Translations under genes and position numbers: made by a program | Shown here: positions 53,790-64,000 of the stretch, in pieces | How positions within the stretch are numbered: the stretch's first letter is position 1 | Layout of the letters: each line of letters starts with the position of its first letter | Notes under the pieces: generated by a model | The model's database searches: none | Seen by the model: the letters and a program-made list of their open reading frames with translations, nothing else | Told to the model about the DNA's origin: nothing | Source of the DNA: Lucinisca nassula | Taxonomy: Eukaryota; Mollusca; Bivalvia; Lucinida; Lucinidae | Direction of reading: 5' to 3' | Length of the DNA stretch: 64,000 bases | Assembly (NCBI GenBank): GCA_963580285.1 | Contig: OY757023.1 | Span: 87,073,108-87,137,107, forward strand

Positions 53790-54055
53790 AGCATCACGAA
53801 AACATGCCTATAAAATATTACCCCCTTGAGCAAAACTGGGGGTTACAGGGGTAAACCTTTTTTTTCTTATTTCTGCTCTAAAACATAGATTGTGGGTACT
53901 CGTTAGAACCGCCTCCATGAGGCGGTTCTAACGAGCGCCCACATTCTATGTTTTGAGCAGAAATAAGAAAAATATCACAATTTTTCATCTTAAAATTTGT
54001 GTTTTTTCGGCGGTAATATTTGCACGGTATTTGTATAGGCGTGTCTTCGTTATGA
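53790..54055. mobile_element. MITE-D
   Basis: CACGAAAACATGCCTATAAA to TTGTATAGGCGTGTCTTCG; palindrome AGAACCGCCTCCATGAGGCG. Confidence 0.85.
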
Positions 54056-54340
54056 AAAAGGTATTATTTAGGCCACTACTGATTATTATTATACTATAGC
54101 GTGCAGTTATTCGATCCCCTTTATTAGGTTACTAGATTTGATGATTGCAATATAAAATTATTATGTATGGTCAGTCATAGATTTTATATATGACATGACG
54201 GGACCTTGTAATTAAACAGTGACATTTCATGTAATTTATTGCTGTTTGTGCTAGATAATAACTTTGAATTTGAATGGAATGTCTTTGAATAAATACATAA
54301 ATTTATGTAACTGTGTCAATTTATGGGTAGTTTTGTTTGT

Positions 54341-54520
54341 TTGAGGTTTAACATCCCCGTCAACACTGTAAAGGTCATTTTGGAGACATTGCTTCCAATT
54401 TTGTGGGACTTTTACCCGACATTGAGTTGAAATGACATCTCAAGCCCTGCCCCCCAATTAAAACAATAGGGTTTATAAGCAATGGACGGGCCGACTCGCA
54501 CCACATTGCCAGGCCAGGCT
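54341..54520 (-). mobile_element. SINE-A copy, truncated
   Basis: Reverse copy from GAGGTTTAACATCCCCGTCA to ATTGCCAGGCCAGGCTTTAT. Confidence 0.78.
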
Positions 54521-54589
54521 TTATGGGAAATGAAGTTTAAGGAGAGGCACATCTTTCTTAAAACATATCTTGTTATTGTGGGTCTACTT

Positions 54590-54772
54590 TTAACCCTTGT
54601 CCTACTTAGCCAGGATATGCCTTATCTTTCAAACAATGTAGATCCAGATCAGATCTACATTGTTTTTTATTCGGATTGTGAATTTGTTGCAATAATTTGC
54701 ACCAAGTAATCTGATTGGTTGATAAGCGGTAGTGGGTGTGGCAGATTAAAATATTCAGCAGGACAAGGGTTA
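54590..54772. mobile_element. MITE-C
   Basis: TTAACCCTTGTCCTACTTAG to TATTCAGCAGGACAAGGGTTAA with hairpin GTAGATCCAGATCAGATCTA. Confidence 0.8.
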
Positions 54773-54863
54773 AAGGACAGGAATTTACTCTTGAGACCCG
54801 TTTTTCTAAGGCCCCTGGAGAGTGATTGCATCACGAAAACACGCCTATATTATTTTGACTCCC

Positions 54864-55068
54864 TTAACCCTTTTTGTACCAAATGGAATCTTCCACCTTA
54901 TATACAGCATTTCAAAATTTAGGGATGGCAGGTTGTGTTTGGAAATTGGCTGACAATTCTGCAAACAGTGTAGGCCCTGATCAGACACCACATTCTGCGG
55001 CGTCTGAACTGGGCCTGCACTGTTTGCCAACTACCCGTTTTGGAGTTTCTGGTACAAAATGGGTTAAA
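54864..55068. mobile_element. piggyBac-like MITE-B
   Basis: TTAACCCTTTTTGTACCAAA and GTACAAAATGGGTTAA ends, hairpin centre near 54990. It sits inside a broken MITE-D (54830-55260). Confidence 0.82.
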
Positions 55069-55278
55069 CTCACCTTTCACATAGTAAAATTGGGGTTTAC
55101 AGGGGTATATTTTTTTCTAAATTCTGCTCAAAAACAGCGATTGTGGGTACTCCTTCATTACACTGCTTCACAGAGGCGGTTCTAATGAGTTCCCAAAATC
55201 CATATATTGAGCAGAAATATGAATAATATCAGAATTTTTTATTTGAAAATTGTCAAGTTTTAGTGGTTAAATTTTCAA

Positions 55279-55478
55279 TATAGTAAAATTCCGCTATTTA
55301 AAGATCACCTAAAATTAAGAATAAATTTGCTTTCAGAAGCTTATTTAGTAGGTTGCAGTGTTTTCTGCATAAACTGTCCTCTGGTAAGAGACAACCTTTA
55401 GGACTGTTCAAAAGTGGTCTTAAAGACCACTTTTGAACAGTCCCAAAGGTGATCTTAATATAGGAATTTTACTGTATT
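55279..55478. mobile_element. MITE-E
   Basis: TAGTAAAATTCCGCTATTTA to GGAATTTTACTGTA; palindrome GTGGTCTTAAAGACCAC. Confidence 0.82.
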
Positions 55479-56339
55479 TGAATAGGCTTGTTTTTATTAT
55501 GAAATTCCTGAAAGCTGTCTCCCTTGTAAGAAAAGCACTGACAGCGCTAGTAGGTTGATTGCCTCCAAGTGTAGGCTGGGCTGAGACTTAACCCATATAT
55601 GACAATAGAATCTTCTACCATATAAGTTTGGAGCAGTCCATTTACAAGTATAGGGGTGTCAGGTTTGATTTGTTTGTGGTAAGTTTTACAAAAATGTACT
55701 TTGAGCAAAGTGTTGACCCAGACCTGCCACCGCATTCTGCAGCATCTGATCTGGATCTACACTGTTATATTATGTCCCGCAAAAGGGACGCTAGGTGTGT
55801 ATGGGTACTGGTTCATGTAATCCATATATTGCAGTGTTTTTAAGCTGATCATATGCTGCAATCTGTTCCTAAAGCTACTGCAAAGAATTCGGCCATTTTT
55901 TACACCCACTGTATGCGGGAAACCCCTAAAGCGGTATCTTGGCAAACAGTGCACGCCAGATCAGACGCCGCACAGAATGCCTAAGCAAACAGTGAAGACC
56001 CAGACCAGACTGAAGCACCATGCAGCCCAATCTATTTCTCCAAGCCCTGGTGTGCGGGAGCATTTGTCTTCACCATTATATTAGCTGGTAAATTCTGCTT
56101 AGCCTCCCGGAGCATTAGCTTACAAATAAGGCGAGAAAGAACAGGTGAACAAGAAATGTTGTATAGTATAACATTTTATTATCAATCACAATCGATATTA
56201 GTAGGACAGACAGGTGAAAATAGATTATGATGAAAAAGAAGAAACAATTGTTCACACAAGTTTGATGACATAATGTGACTTATAATAGTATGTCAGTTCA
56301 CTTAACTCTATTAAAATAAAAGACACACACCACTAAATA

Positions 56340-56600
56340 AAGGGGAATGGATACACCTTCAGGGAAGGCAACTTTTCCATCAAAAATATTTTGTGTCCCT
56401 TATCAATAGGGGTCTACACTTAAAGGAAAGAATTTGCTCCTGAGGAGCAAATTCTTTCCTTTAAGTGTAGACCCTTTTTGTTGGGGAGGTTTTCCTTCAA
56501 GTGTAGACCCCTTTTTGCTAGTTTTTCGAAAAGCAAACTCGAGGCTACCAAAAGTGGTCTCCCTTTGATAGATAATAAGTATATCCATTCTCTTTAAAAG
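56340..56600. mobile_element. MITE-I, diverged
   Basis: AGGGGAATGGATACACCTTC to TATATCCATTCTCTTTAA; palindrome TTTGCTCCTGAGGAGCAAAT. Confidence 0.8.
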
Positions 56601-56864
56601 TGGGTTAAAGTTTGTGGATACTTCATAAAGGGTCTTGACATCTGTAACAGAATAAATTACACTGAAAGAGCAAGACAGGCCCAAGCGAACAGGGTTACCT
56701 TTGATCAGTGTCTATATTAATATCTGAGCTGGGACTATGCTGTTTTCCCACTAACCTAGCTAGTAATTAACACTTAAAATGTCAATCACAACTCCAGTAG
56801 ATGCTTTTTTTTCTATGTTTCTGGGCTTGACATTCCATGTGAATCATCTGCCTTAGATAGGTGA

Positions 56865-57180
56865 TATACACCACAACCTTTTTATAACACTTATTGGTTG
56901 AGTATAAAGCAGAACCTGTTTGTTAAACAACTGTATTATATTCAACCCTTATCTTGCTGAATATTCATTTAAGCCACACCCATTTCTGTCTATCAACCGA
57001 TCAAATTACTTATAGTAATTTATTGCTACAAATTCATAAACTGAATGCCAAACAGTGTAGATCCTGATCAGATGGCTTCTTCAGAAGCCATCTGATCTGG
57101 ATCTACACTGTTTGCAAAGATAGGGGTTGTCGTGAACAGCAAGATAAGGGTTAAACTGTATTCTATTAAAAGAAAACTGT
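56865..57180. mobile_element. MITE-C inserted in a family-K element
   Basis: Outer pieces CACCACAACCTTTTTATAAC and AAACTGTATTCTATT belong to the element type seen at 23340. 56942-57153 is an intact MITE-C (AACCCTTATCTTGCTGAATA to AGCAAGATAAGGGTTAA) with a perfect-looking hairpin TGGCTTCTTCAGAAGCCA. Confidence 0.78.
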
Positions 57181-57830
57181 AAAATAGAAGTGAAGGCAAG
57201 GATCAGGAATCAATATAATTAACCCACACCTCCCACCAGAGACATCAAAATTATGTAATTTTATGTAAAGATTATGTAATTTTCACATTTTGGGGTCCAC
57301 GTCCACCTTTAAAGTCTGTTAGAATCAAAATTGTGCTTTTATTAACGGCGTCATAAATAGGTAGTGGTGTATATGAAATGTCAATCCCAATGTATAAACA
57401 TGCATTTGAAAATATCTATTGCAGTCATGAATACTGCTTTACAGAAGTTCAACCATATAAAGTCAAACAAGACCTGTTACTTGACAGGGTAACTTGTCTT
57501 CTGAAACAGCATCCTTGAAGTATAAACTTCTAAGTCTGTGACCTTGACCTTACAATGATAGGTAAGGGTGGACCTAAAGTTGGATACAACTTTGGACCAG
57601 AATCTATTATCAAAATTGTCATGTTTAATTTATTCAACCTATTAAAGTAAATGTGGATGCTGGCACCAATTACAACGCCAACTCTGATGCCAACGTCAGG
57701 GGTAGTACAATAGCTCTTCCTAAATTTCGTCCAGGTGAGCTAATAGTGAGCTAATCCACTCCTGAATTTGAAATGAGATCTTAAGTACTTTCATGTAAGT
57801 TTTGTGGAGTCCAATAAGATTGCTTCGAAT

Positions 57831-58056
57831 TAACCCATTCAGTACCGGAAACCCCTAAAGGGGTACCTTGGCAAACAGTGCAGGCCCAGATCAGACGCCG
57901 CAGAATGCGGCATCTGATCAGGGTCTCCACTGTTTGCTAAAAGTTCAGTCATTTTCCAAATAAATTTTGGTGAAAACACAACCTGACACCACTAAATTTT
58001 GAAATGAACTCCTGCTATATCTAAGGAAGAAGATTCCATTTGGTACAAAAAGGGTT
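57831..58056. mobile_element. piggyBac-like MITE-B
   Basis: TTAACCCATTCAGTACCGGA at left and TTTGGTACAAAAAGGGTTAA at right; hairpin TCAGACGCCGCAGAATGCGG. Confidence 0.85.
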
Positions 58057-58262
58057 AATCTTCCACAATTCACAACAATTCGTAACAGCTCTTCCTATAA
58101 TATTGTAAAGTGGATTTAAAAACATTCAATACATTCTAGTTCACCAAAACTGTGAACTTGTACAGATCTTGGCAGAATTCAAGCCTGCTCAAATTCAGCA
58201 AAGTACGGGACTAGTTCATATTTTTGTCAAATTTTTATACACGTATATATAATAGACATATG

Positions 58263-58455
58263 TACAGTAAATTTACGCTATTAAGACCACTTAAATTAAG
58301 TCTAAATCTGGTTTTAAAAGCTTATTGAGAAGGTTTCAATTATTCTTTCATTGTCTCCTAATAAGGGACCATCTTTACGAATGTTCAAAAGTGGTCTTAA
58401 AGACCACTTTTGAACAGTCCCAAAGGTGGTCTTAATATAGGAATTTTACTGTATA
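58263..58455. mobile_element. MITE-E
   Basis: TACAGTAAATTTACGCTATT to TAGGAATTTTACTGTA; palindrome GTGGTCTTAAAGACCAC. Confidence 0.82.
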
Positions 58456-59059
58456 TTCTACACATACAGTCAAACTTCACAGATTCAAACACCCTTGGGG
58501 TTGCTACAGTTTTCAAGTGCAAGCTTACTGTATATATAACAGGTTACCACTACAGTGCACATTCTTTCGATAGAAACTGACAACAGTTACTGCCCTTCTT
58601 GAATCAGCAGAAGGGAGAGAATGACGGTAAGAAAGATCTGATGATCAATCTCCATGAAAGAATGTCACCCAACCAGCAGGTAACAAACCAGCAACCCCCT
58701 GATCAGCCAGAAAGAGCAGTCTGATCAGGGGCTACACAGTTTGCCACTGATTAAAGGGCCTTAATGCCAAAATACATACATGTAAGGAATAATTTATTTT
58801 ACTATAATGCTCATTAAAAAGTGTACAAACTTTTTTCATAAATATGATATAAATATTTTCTCACAGGCTTGTTGCCTGGACCTAATTTTAGCAGAAATGA
58901 ACAAGCATGCACTCATATATGCATACACAGGCTTAACCGTACCAGTTGACCCTAACAATGTGTGTCCGTTTTTCAAAGCATCATTAGCTCAAACAAGCCT
59001 GTTAGTGATAAAAAATGTTAACTGTTCTAGCGAAAACAATATCTTAAATGGTGTTTTTA

Positions 59060-60086
59060 TGCCCCCGGAATCTAAGATTCTGGGGGGCATATAGTTTTTG
59101 GTCTGTCCGTCTGTTTGTCTGTTTGTCCGTCTGCAAAAACTTTAACATTGGGCATAACTTTTGAATGGTAAGTGGTACAGCTTTCATACTTCACATGTGC
59201 ATTCCTTGTCACAAGACCTTTCAAGAGGTACCATAAATTTTGACCTCGTGACCTTGGACCTTGACATTTGACCTACTTTTGGCTTCATTTTTAAAAACTT
59301 TAACATTGGCCATAACTTTTGATTGGTAAGTGATAGAGCTTTCATATTTCACATGTGCATTCCTTGTCACAAGACCTTTCTATTGGTACTATAATTTTTG
59401 ACCTCATGACCTTGACCTTGGCATATGACCTACTTTTTTAAAAACTTTAACATTGGCCATAACTTTTGATTGGTAAGTGATAGAGCTTTCATATTTCACA
59501 TGTGCATTCCTTGTCACAAGACCTTTCTATTGGTACTATAATTTTTGACCTCATGACCTTGACCTTGGCATTTGACCTACTTTTTACAAACTTTAACATT
59601 GGCCGTAACGTTTGATTGGTAAATGGTAGAGCTTTCATATTTCACGTGCATTCCTTGTCACAAGACCTTTCTAATGGTACCATAATTTTTGACCTCATGA
59701 CCTTGACCTTGATGTTTGACCTACTTTTTAAAAACTTTAACATTGGCCATAACTTTTGATTGGTAAATGGTAGGGCTTTCATATTTCACATGTGCATTCC
59801 TTGTCACAAGACCTTTCTAGTGGTACCATAATTTTTGACCTTGTGACTTTGACCTTGATGTTTGACCTACTTTTTAAAAACTTTAATATAGTCCATAACT
59901 TTTGATTGGTAAGTGATAGAGCTTTCATATTTCACATGTGTATTCTTTCATACAAGACCTTTCCAGTGGTACCATAATTTTTTACCTCGTGACCTTGTGG
60001 CCTCAACCATGACATACTTTAGTGATGGGGCTTTCATATTGCACAGGCGCTGTCCGGGGGCATCGGTGTTTCACAAACACATCTTG
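59060..60086 (+). mobile_element. Helentron-like element with about 146-bp tandem core
   Basis: Starts TGCCCCCGGAATCTAAGATT with its hairpin partner and a GTCTGTCCGTCTGTTTGTC run. It ends GGGGGCATCGGTGTTTCACA and ACATCTTG followed by TT. Core units marked by ACTTTAACATTGGCCATAAC start at about 59139, 59296, 59443, 59589, 59733 and 59879. Confidence 0.7.
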
Positions 60087-60099
60087 TTTTTTATTAAAT

Positions 60100-60383
60100 T
60101 GAGGTTTTACATCCCCATCAACACTATTTGGGTCATTTTGGAGATGTTGCTTCCAAATTTGTGGGACTTTTACCTAACAATGAGATGAAAGGACATCTCA
60201 GGCCCTGCCGCCCAAACAAACCAATAGCATTTATAAGCAGGGATGGTCCCACTTGCACCACTTTGCCTGGGCAGGCTTAGACCTTCCCAATGGACCTACT
60301 AGTACTCATGTGCTGTTAGGTTCAGCTCTGCATAGAAGCACTATGGAGCCCAATCTATTTCTCCAAGATCTGATGGGCAGGGG
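60100..60383 (-). mobile_element. SINE-A copy
   Basis: Reverse, diverged copy (GAGGTTTTACATCCCCATCA to GATCTGATGGGCAGGGGGC). Confidence 0.75.
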
Positions 60384-60703
60384 GCCAACTCTAATATGGT
60401 AATTTTGCTGAGGCACTTCTAATGAATACCCACAACATACGTTTTCGTGCAAAAAAAAAATGTTCATTTGAATCTTGAACTATGCTGCATGCTATCCAAA
60501 GGAAGATAAACAAGTCTTTTGTCATAGCAGATTGATGTTCAGGCTAATCATAGTCTTTGTTTGTCACATATGTCTGTCTTACTTGCAGGCCCATGTTTTT
60601 TTCAGTTCATTATGATAACATCTATACATTGTGTTGTGTATTCTTTCACATCTCCAGAAGATTTTTTTATTTCTGATGAAAAAATTGTACTTTTTTTCTT
60701 ACT

Positions 60704-61360
60704 TACCGTATTCGCCCTAATTACCGCACAGTGCGCTTAGTTTTTTCAAAAACATGTCAAAAGATCACAGTGAAAAATCTACCTACCGTATTCGACCTAT
60801 TTACCGCACATGCTCCTATAAGCGCACACCCAAGCTTTTTCTGGAAAAAAATACACAAGCGCACACTTTACAGTAACCTCCCAACAAATTCATATTGCGT
60901 TTTTGCTGCATCTTTGACCCGAACAATCATATGTATATGTGGTGAACCCCTATTCTGCAATTCAACTCTATAAAATAATCATATCGGAAGCTTTTTTCGT
61001 TTAATTTTTCATATTGAGTGTGCGCTTATTAGGCAGATTTTTCACTTCAATATTTTCATACAATTTTGAAAAAACTAAGCGCACGGTGCGGTAAATAGGT
61101 CGAATACGGTAATTAGCGCACACTCGATGCAAAAACAATAGCTTCCGAGATGATGCATACTGATATTTAATGAGACAGAAAAGGATACTCAAGCATTGCC
61201 TTCACTGTTGAAGACATAACGGTAAGTTTTTTTTATAGATTTACTGTGACAGCTTCCAGGGGGAGGTTACTGTAAAGTGTGCGCTTATGCATTTCTTTTT
61301 CAAAAATAGCTTTGGTGTGCGCTTATAGGAGCATGTGCGGTAATTAGGGCGAATACGGTA
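60704..61360. mobile_element. Element with interleaved inverted repeats
   Basis: TACCGTATTCGCCCTAATTA (60704) and its partner end TAATTAGGGCGAATACGGTA (61360) bound the element. A second TACCGTATTCGACCTATTTA (60784) pairs with TAAATAGGTCGAATACGGTA (ends 61111). The inner parts cross-pair: segment 60704-60780 with 61031-61111, and 60784-60890 with 61258-61360. No coding sequence was recognised. Confidence 0.75.
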
Positions 61361-61626
61361 TATCACAAACGTAAGTTGCTGGTGCTCGTTAGAACTGCCT
61401 CATTGAGGTGGTTCTAACGAGTACCCACAACCTAAGTATTTGAGCAGGAATAAGAAAATTAATAAATACCCTGTAAACCCGAGTTTTCTCTATATAAAGT
61501 GGGGTTTACATGAGTATTCAGTCCAAAGACTTGTTTATCGTGATGTAACATGGTTTATCCAAAAATATCCAAACTGCTGAATCTTTAATTTTGAATACAA
61601 AAATGAAAAATAAAAATCAAAATGTA

Positions 61627-61853
61627 TTAACCCTTAACCTGCTGAACACAGCAACAACTACTTTTGCAAACATTGTAGATCCTGATCAGATGGCTTCTGA
61701 AGATGGCTTCTGAAGAAGCCATCTGATCAGGATCTACATTGTTTGACATTCAGTTTGTGAATTTGCAGGAATAAATTACACCAAGTGATCTGATAGGTTC
61801 AAAGTCAGAAATGGGTGTGGCTTAGTCAGTTATTCTGAGGGATAAGGGTTAAC
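61627..61853. mobile_element. MITE-C
   Basis: TTAACCCTTAACCTGCTGAA to GATAAGGGTTAA. The hairpin arm GATGGCTTCTGAA is present twice. Confidence 0.8.
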
Positions 61854-61855
61854 AG

Positions 61856-62335
61856 CAAATTCTAATATCTTAACATTCAATCACAGAGATCAGTGTAATG
61901 CCCAGTCATACTGTCCCTTTCTAACGGAATTATCACCTCCTTTTTGTTGTAAAAAAAGGTCTCACAACCATACACAAAACAGATATGTTCTAATCTGATA
62001 TAAAGAATATAACAAAACTTTCTTCTGTAAAGTTATAAATATAATTTATAATATATACCTCCACACAAAAGTTAAGCATCATTGCCATTAAGATTCAGCA
62101 ATAAATATCCAGTAATAAGTCCTATTCCTTTAGTGTGAATTTTGACTAAATACAACCACTCATACAAACAGGTTAAATTTAGCCCCAAAAAGTGATGTTC
62201 AGCTTCCATGTATTTGAAAAGATCTTTATCTGTAAATTGTCAATATTTCCGTTTTTTAAGGCTTGATATTACAAGTGAATTGCCTTCATATGCAAAGTCA
62301 AACCTTATTTTCTCTGATAAATAATTAAAAAAAAA
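61856..62335. other. Unclassified AT-rich stretch
   Basis: Nothing recognisable on either strand. Confidence 0.5.
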
Positions 62336-63278
62336 CAAGGCAACGCAAGCGTAGCATCCCCTCGCAACTGCATACCATTCATTAACATGAAAATCCAATC
62401 TGAATATGTTAGACCATTGTGACCTTGACCTTTGACCCCTGACCTTGAAATTCAATAGGGTTCATCCTCTGTACATGGTGAACATTTGTGGAAGGTTTGA
62501 TGCTTCTACGATGAATACTGTGTCGTCTATCCTGCTCACAAGGTTTTCAAGGTCAAGTCCATTGTGACCTTGACCTTTGACCACTGACCTTGAAATTCAA
62601 TAGGGTTCATCCTCTGTACATGGTGAACATTTGTGGAAGGTTTGATGCTTCTACGATGAATACTGTGTCTTCTATCCTGCTCACAAGGTTTTCAAGGTCA
62701 AGTCCATTGTGACCTTGACCTTTGACCCCTGACCTTGAAATTCAATAGGGTTCATCCTCTGTACATGGTGAACATTTGTGGAAGGTTTGATGCTTCTACG
62801 ATGAATACTGTGTCGTCTAGCCTGCTCACAAGGTTTTCAAGGTCAAGTCCATTGTGACCTTGAACTTTGACCCCTGACCTTGAAATTCAATAGGGTTCAT
62901 CCTCTGTACATGGTGAACATTTGTGGAAGGTTTGATGCTTCTACGATGAATACTGTGTCTTCTATCCTGCTCACAAGGTTTTCAAGGTCAAGTCCATTGT
63001 GACCTTGACCTTTGACCCCTGACCTTGAAATTCAATAGGGTTCATCCTCTGTACATGGTGAACATTTGTGGAAGGTTTGATGCTTCTACGATGAATACTG
63101 TGTCTTCTATCTTGCTCACAAGGTTTTCAAGGTCAAGTCCATTGTGACCTTGACCTTTGACCCCTGACCTTGAAATTCAATAGGGTTCATCCTCTGTACA
63201 TGGTGAACATTTGTGGAAGGTTTGATGCTTCTACGATGAATACTGTGTCTTCTATCCTGCTCACAAGGTTCCGGACAG

Positions 63279-63310
<32 letters not shown>

Positions 63311-63412
63311 ACTAACACACGGACGCACGGCACCGATGCTATATCCCCATTCGCAACGTTGTTGCGAGGGGATAATGCTATATCCCCATTCGCAACGTTG
63401 TTGCGAGGGGAT
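62336..63412 (-). mobile_element. Helentron-like element with exactly 145-bp tandem core
   Basis: Starts CAAGGCAACGCAAGCGTAGC. It ends with (CA)n, GGACGCACGG and the hairpin CGCAACGTTGTTGCG, which is itself duplicated (63349-63413). The AAGGTT marker sits at 62540, 62685, 62830, 62975, 63120 and 63265, each step 145 bp, with near-identical monomers that suggest recent expansion. Confidence 0.75.
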
Positions 63413-64000
63413 AATAATTGTAGCTATGGTGTGGCACTTTTAGAATAAAAGTACATGTATCTTTTTTGGAGAATAAAAGTACATGTATCTTTTTTTGCTT
63501 CCAAAGGATAACCCTTTTATAGAATTAGTAAGAAACTGTGTTTTAGGCAGAAGAAATATGTTTTCTCATACAATTTAGGTCCATGTTTCCTCATAAACTT
63601 TCTAAACACATATGCTGGTAAAGCAAACTTTTATTTTCAATTGTTACTTTAAACACAGCAAAAAAATGGGCACTGTACTTGTTAACCACTTACAGTGTAT
63701 GTATAAACCACACAAGGAAGTGTGGTTAGGTAAACTCATGGGCTGCATATGACCTAAATACTGTTGACTGGGCCTTTAAACTCCAAAACAAACAAATTAA
63801 AACAAAAACTTTAAGGTTTTAGAGTTGCAGGTGAATCAGCAGTAGATTTGAATGAAATACAGAAATTATGGAAAATAAACATATTCTTAAGGGCAGTGAT
63901 GCTTAACTTTTTTCTGGGTGTATAGAACAATTCAATAAGGAGAATGTTTACACCGATAAATGCTGACACCATGTTTCAAAGGGAGATAACTCCTTTAAAC
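63413..64000. other. Unclassified right edge with a SINE-F remnant
   Basis: The segment 63650-63800 (CACTGTACTTGTTAACCACT to CTCCAAAACAAACAAATT) matches the body and tail of SINE-F. AAAAGTACATGTATCTTTTTT is locally duplicated at 63448-63496. Confidence 0.55.

Noticed and set aside
62540..63265. CRISPR array
   Set aside because: Uniform 145-bp tandem repeats without spacers in an animal genome; no cas genes.

Overview
The window looks like nuclear DNA of a bivalve mollusc. Evidence is indirect: introns with GT/AG borders, tRNA-derived and other SINEs, Helentron-like elements with tandem cores of the kind known from oysters and clams, a very dense load of hairpin MITEs, and two animal-type genes. 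No prokaryotic gene organisation is visible. Species cannot be named from sequence alone.

Two protein-coding genes are supported, arranged head to head. On the minus strand is the 5' part of a NOC2-type nucleolar complex gene (NOC2L): coding exons at 17927-17964 (probable), 12919-13041, 9658-9773 and 1650-2128. Frames and intron phases close without a break over 252 codons, and the gene runs off the left edge. On the plus strand is a complete cytidine deaminase gene (CDA): coding exons at 20226-20235, 33843-33959, 39309-39420, 47783-47840 and 52032-52163. Together they give exactly 142 codons plus a stop, with the CAE and PCxxC zinc motifs. CDA salvages cytidine and deoxycytidine; NOC2 proteins act in 60S ribosome assembly in the nucleolus. 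There is no obvious functional link beyond their shared intergenic region.

Layout. 1-17964 is NOC2L with repeat-filled introns, including an exactly 145-bp satellite array (3.9-6.5 kb) and eroded LINE reverse-transcriptase relics (14.0-17.4 kb). 17965-20225 is the divergent intergenic region. It holds a 1,674-bp hAT-like element with 64-bp perfect terminal inverted repeats, inserted with an 8-bp target duplication into a 291-bp TA-flanked hairpin MITE. Removing both brings the start codons to about 286 bp apart, the size of a shared promoter. 20226-52163 is CDA, a 142-residue enzyme spread over 32 kb because its introns are packed with transposons. 52164-64000 is more of the same repeats with no gene seen.

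The rest is mobile DNA: at least six SINE families (many copies with 9-14 bp target duplications, two clearly 5'-truncated), seven or more Helentron-like elements with tandem units near 145-166 bp, TTAA-flanked piggyBac-like MITEs, TA-flanked hairpin MITEs, 5S-rRNA-derived hairpins, and an element with interleaved inverted repeats at 60.7-61.4 kb. Most short open frames in the window lie inside these repeats and are not genes. The strongest observations are the split divergent promoter, the transposons touching both splice borders of CDA intron 2, the shared hairpin module in unrelated MITE families, and the near-constant 145-bp unit of unrelated arrays.
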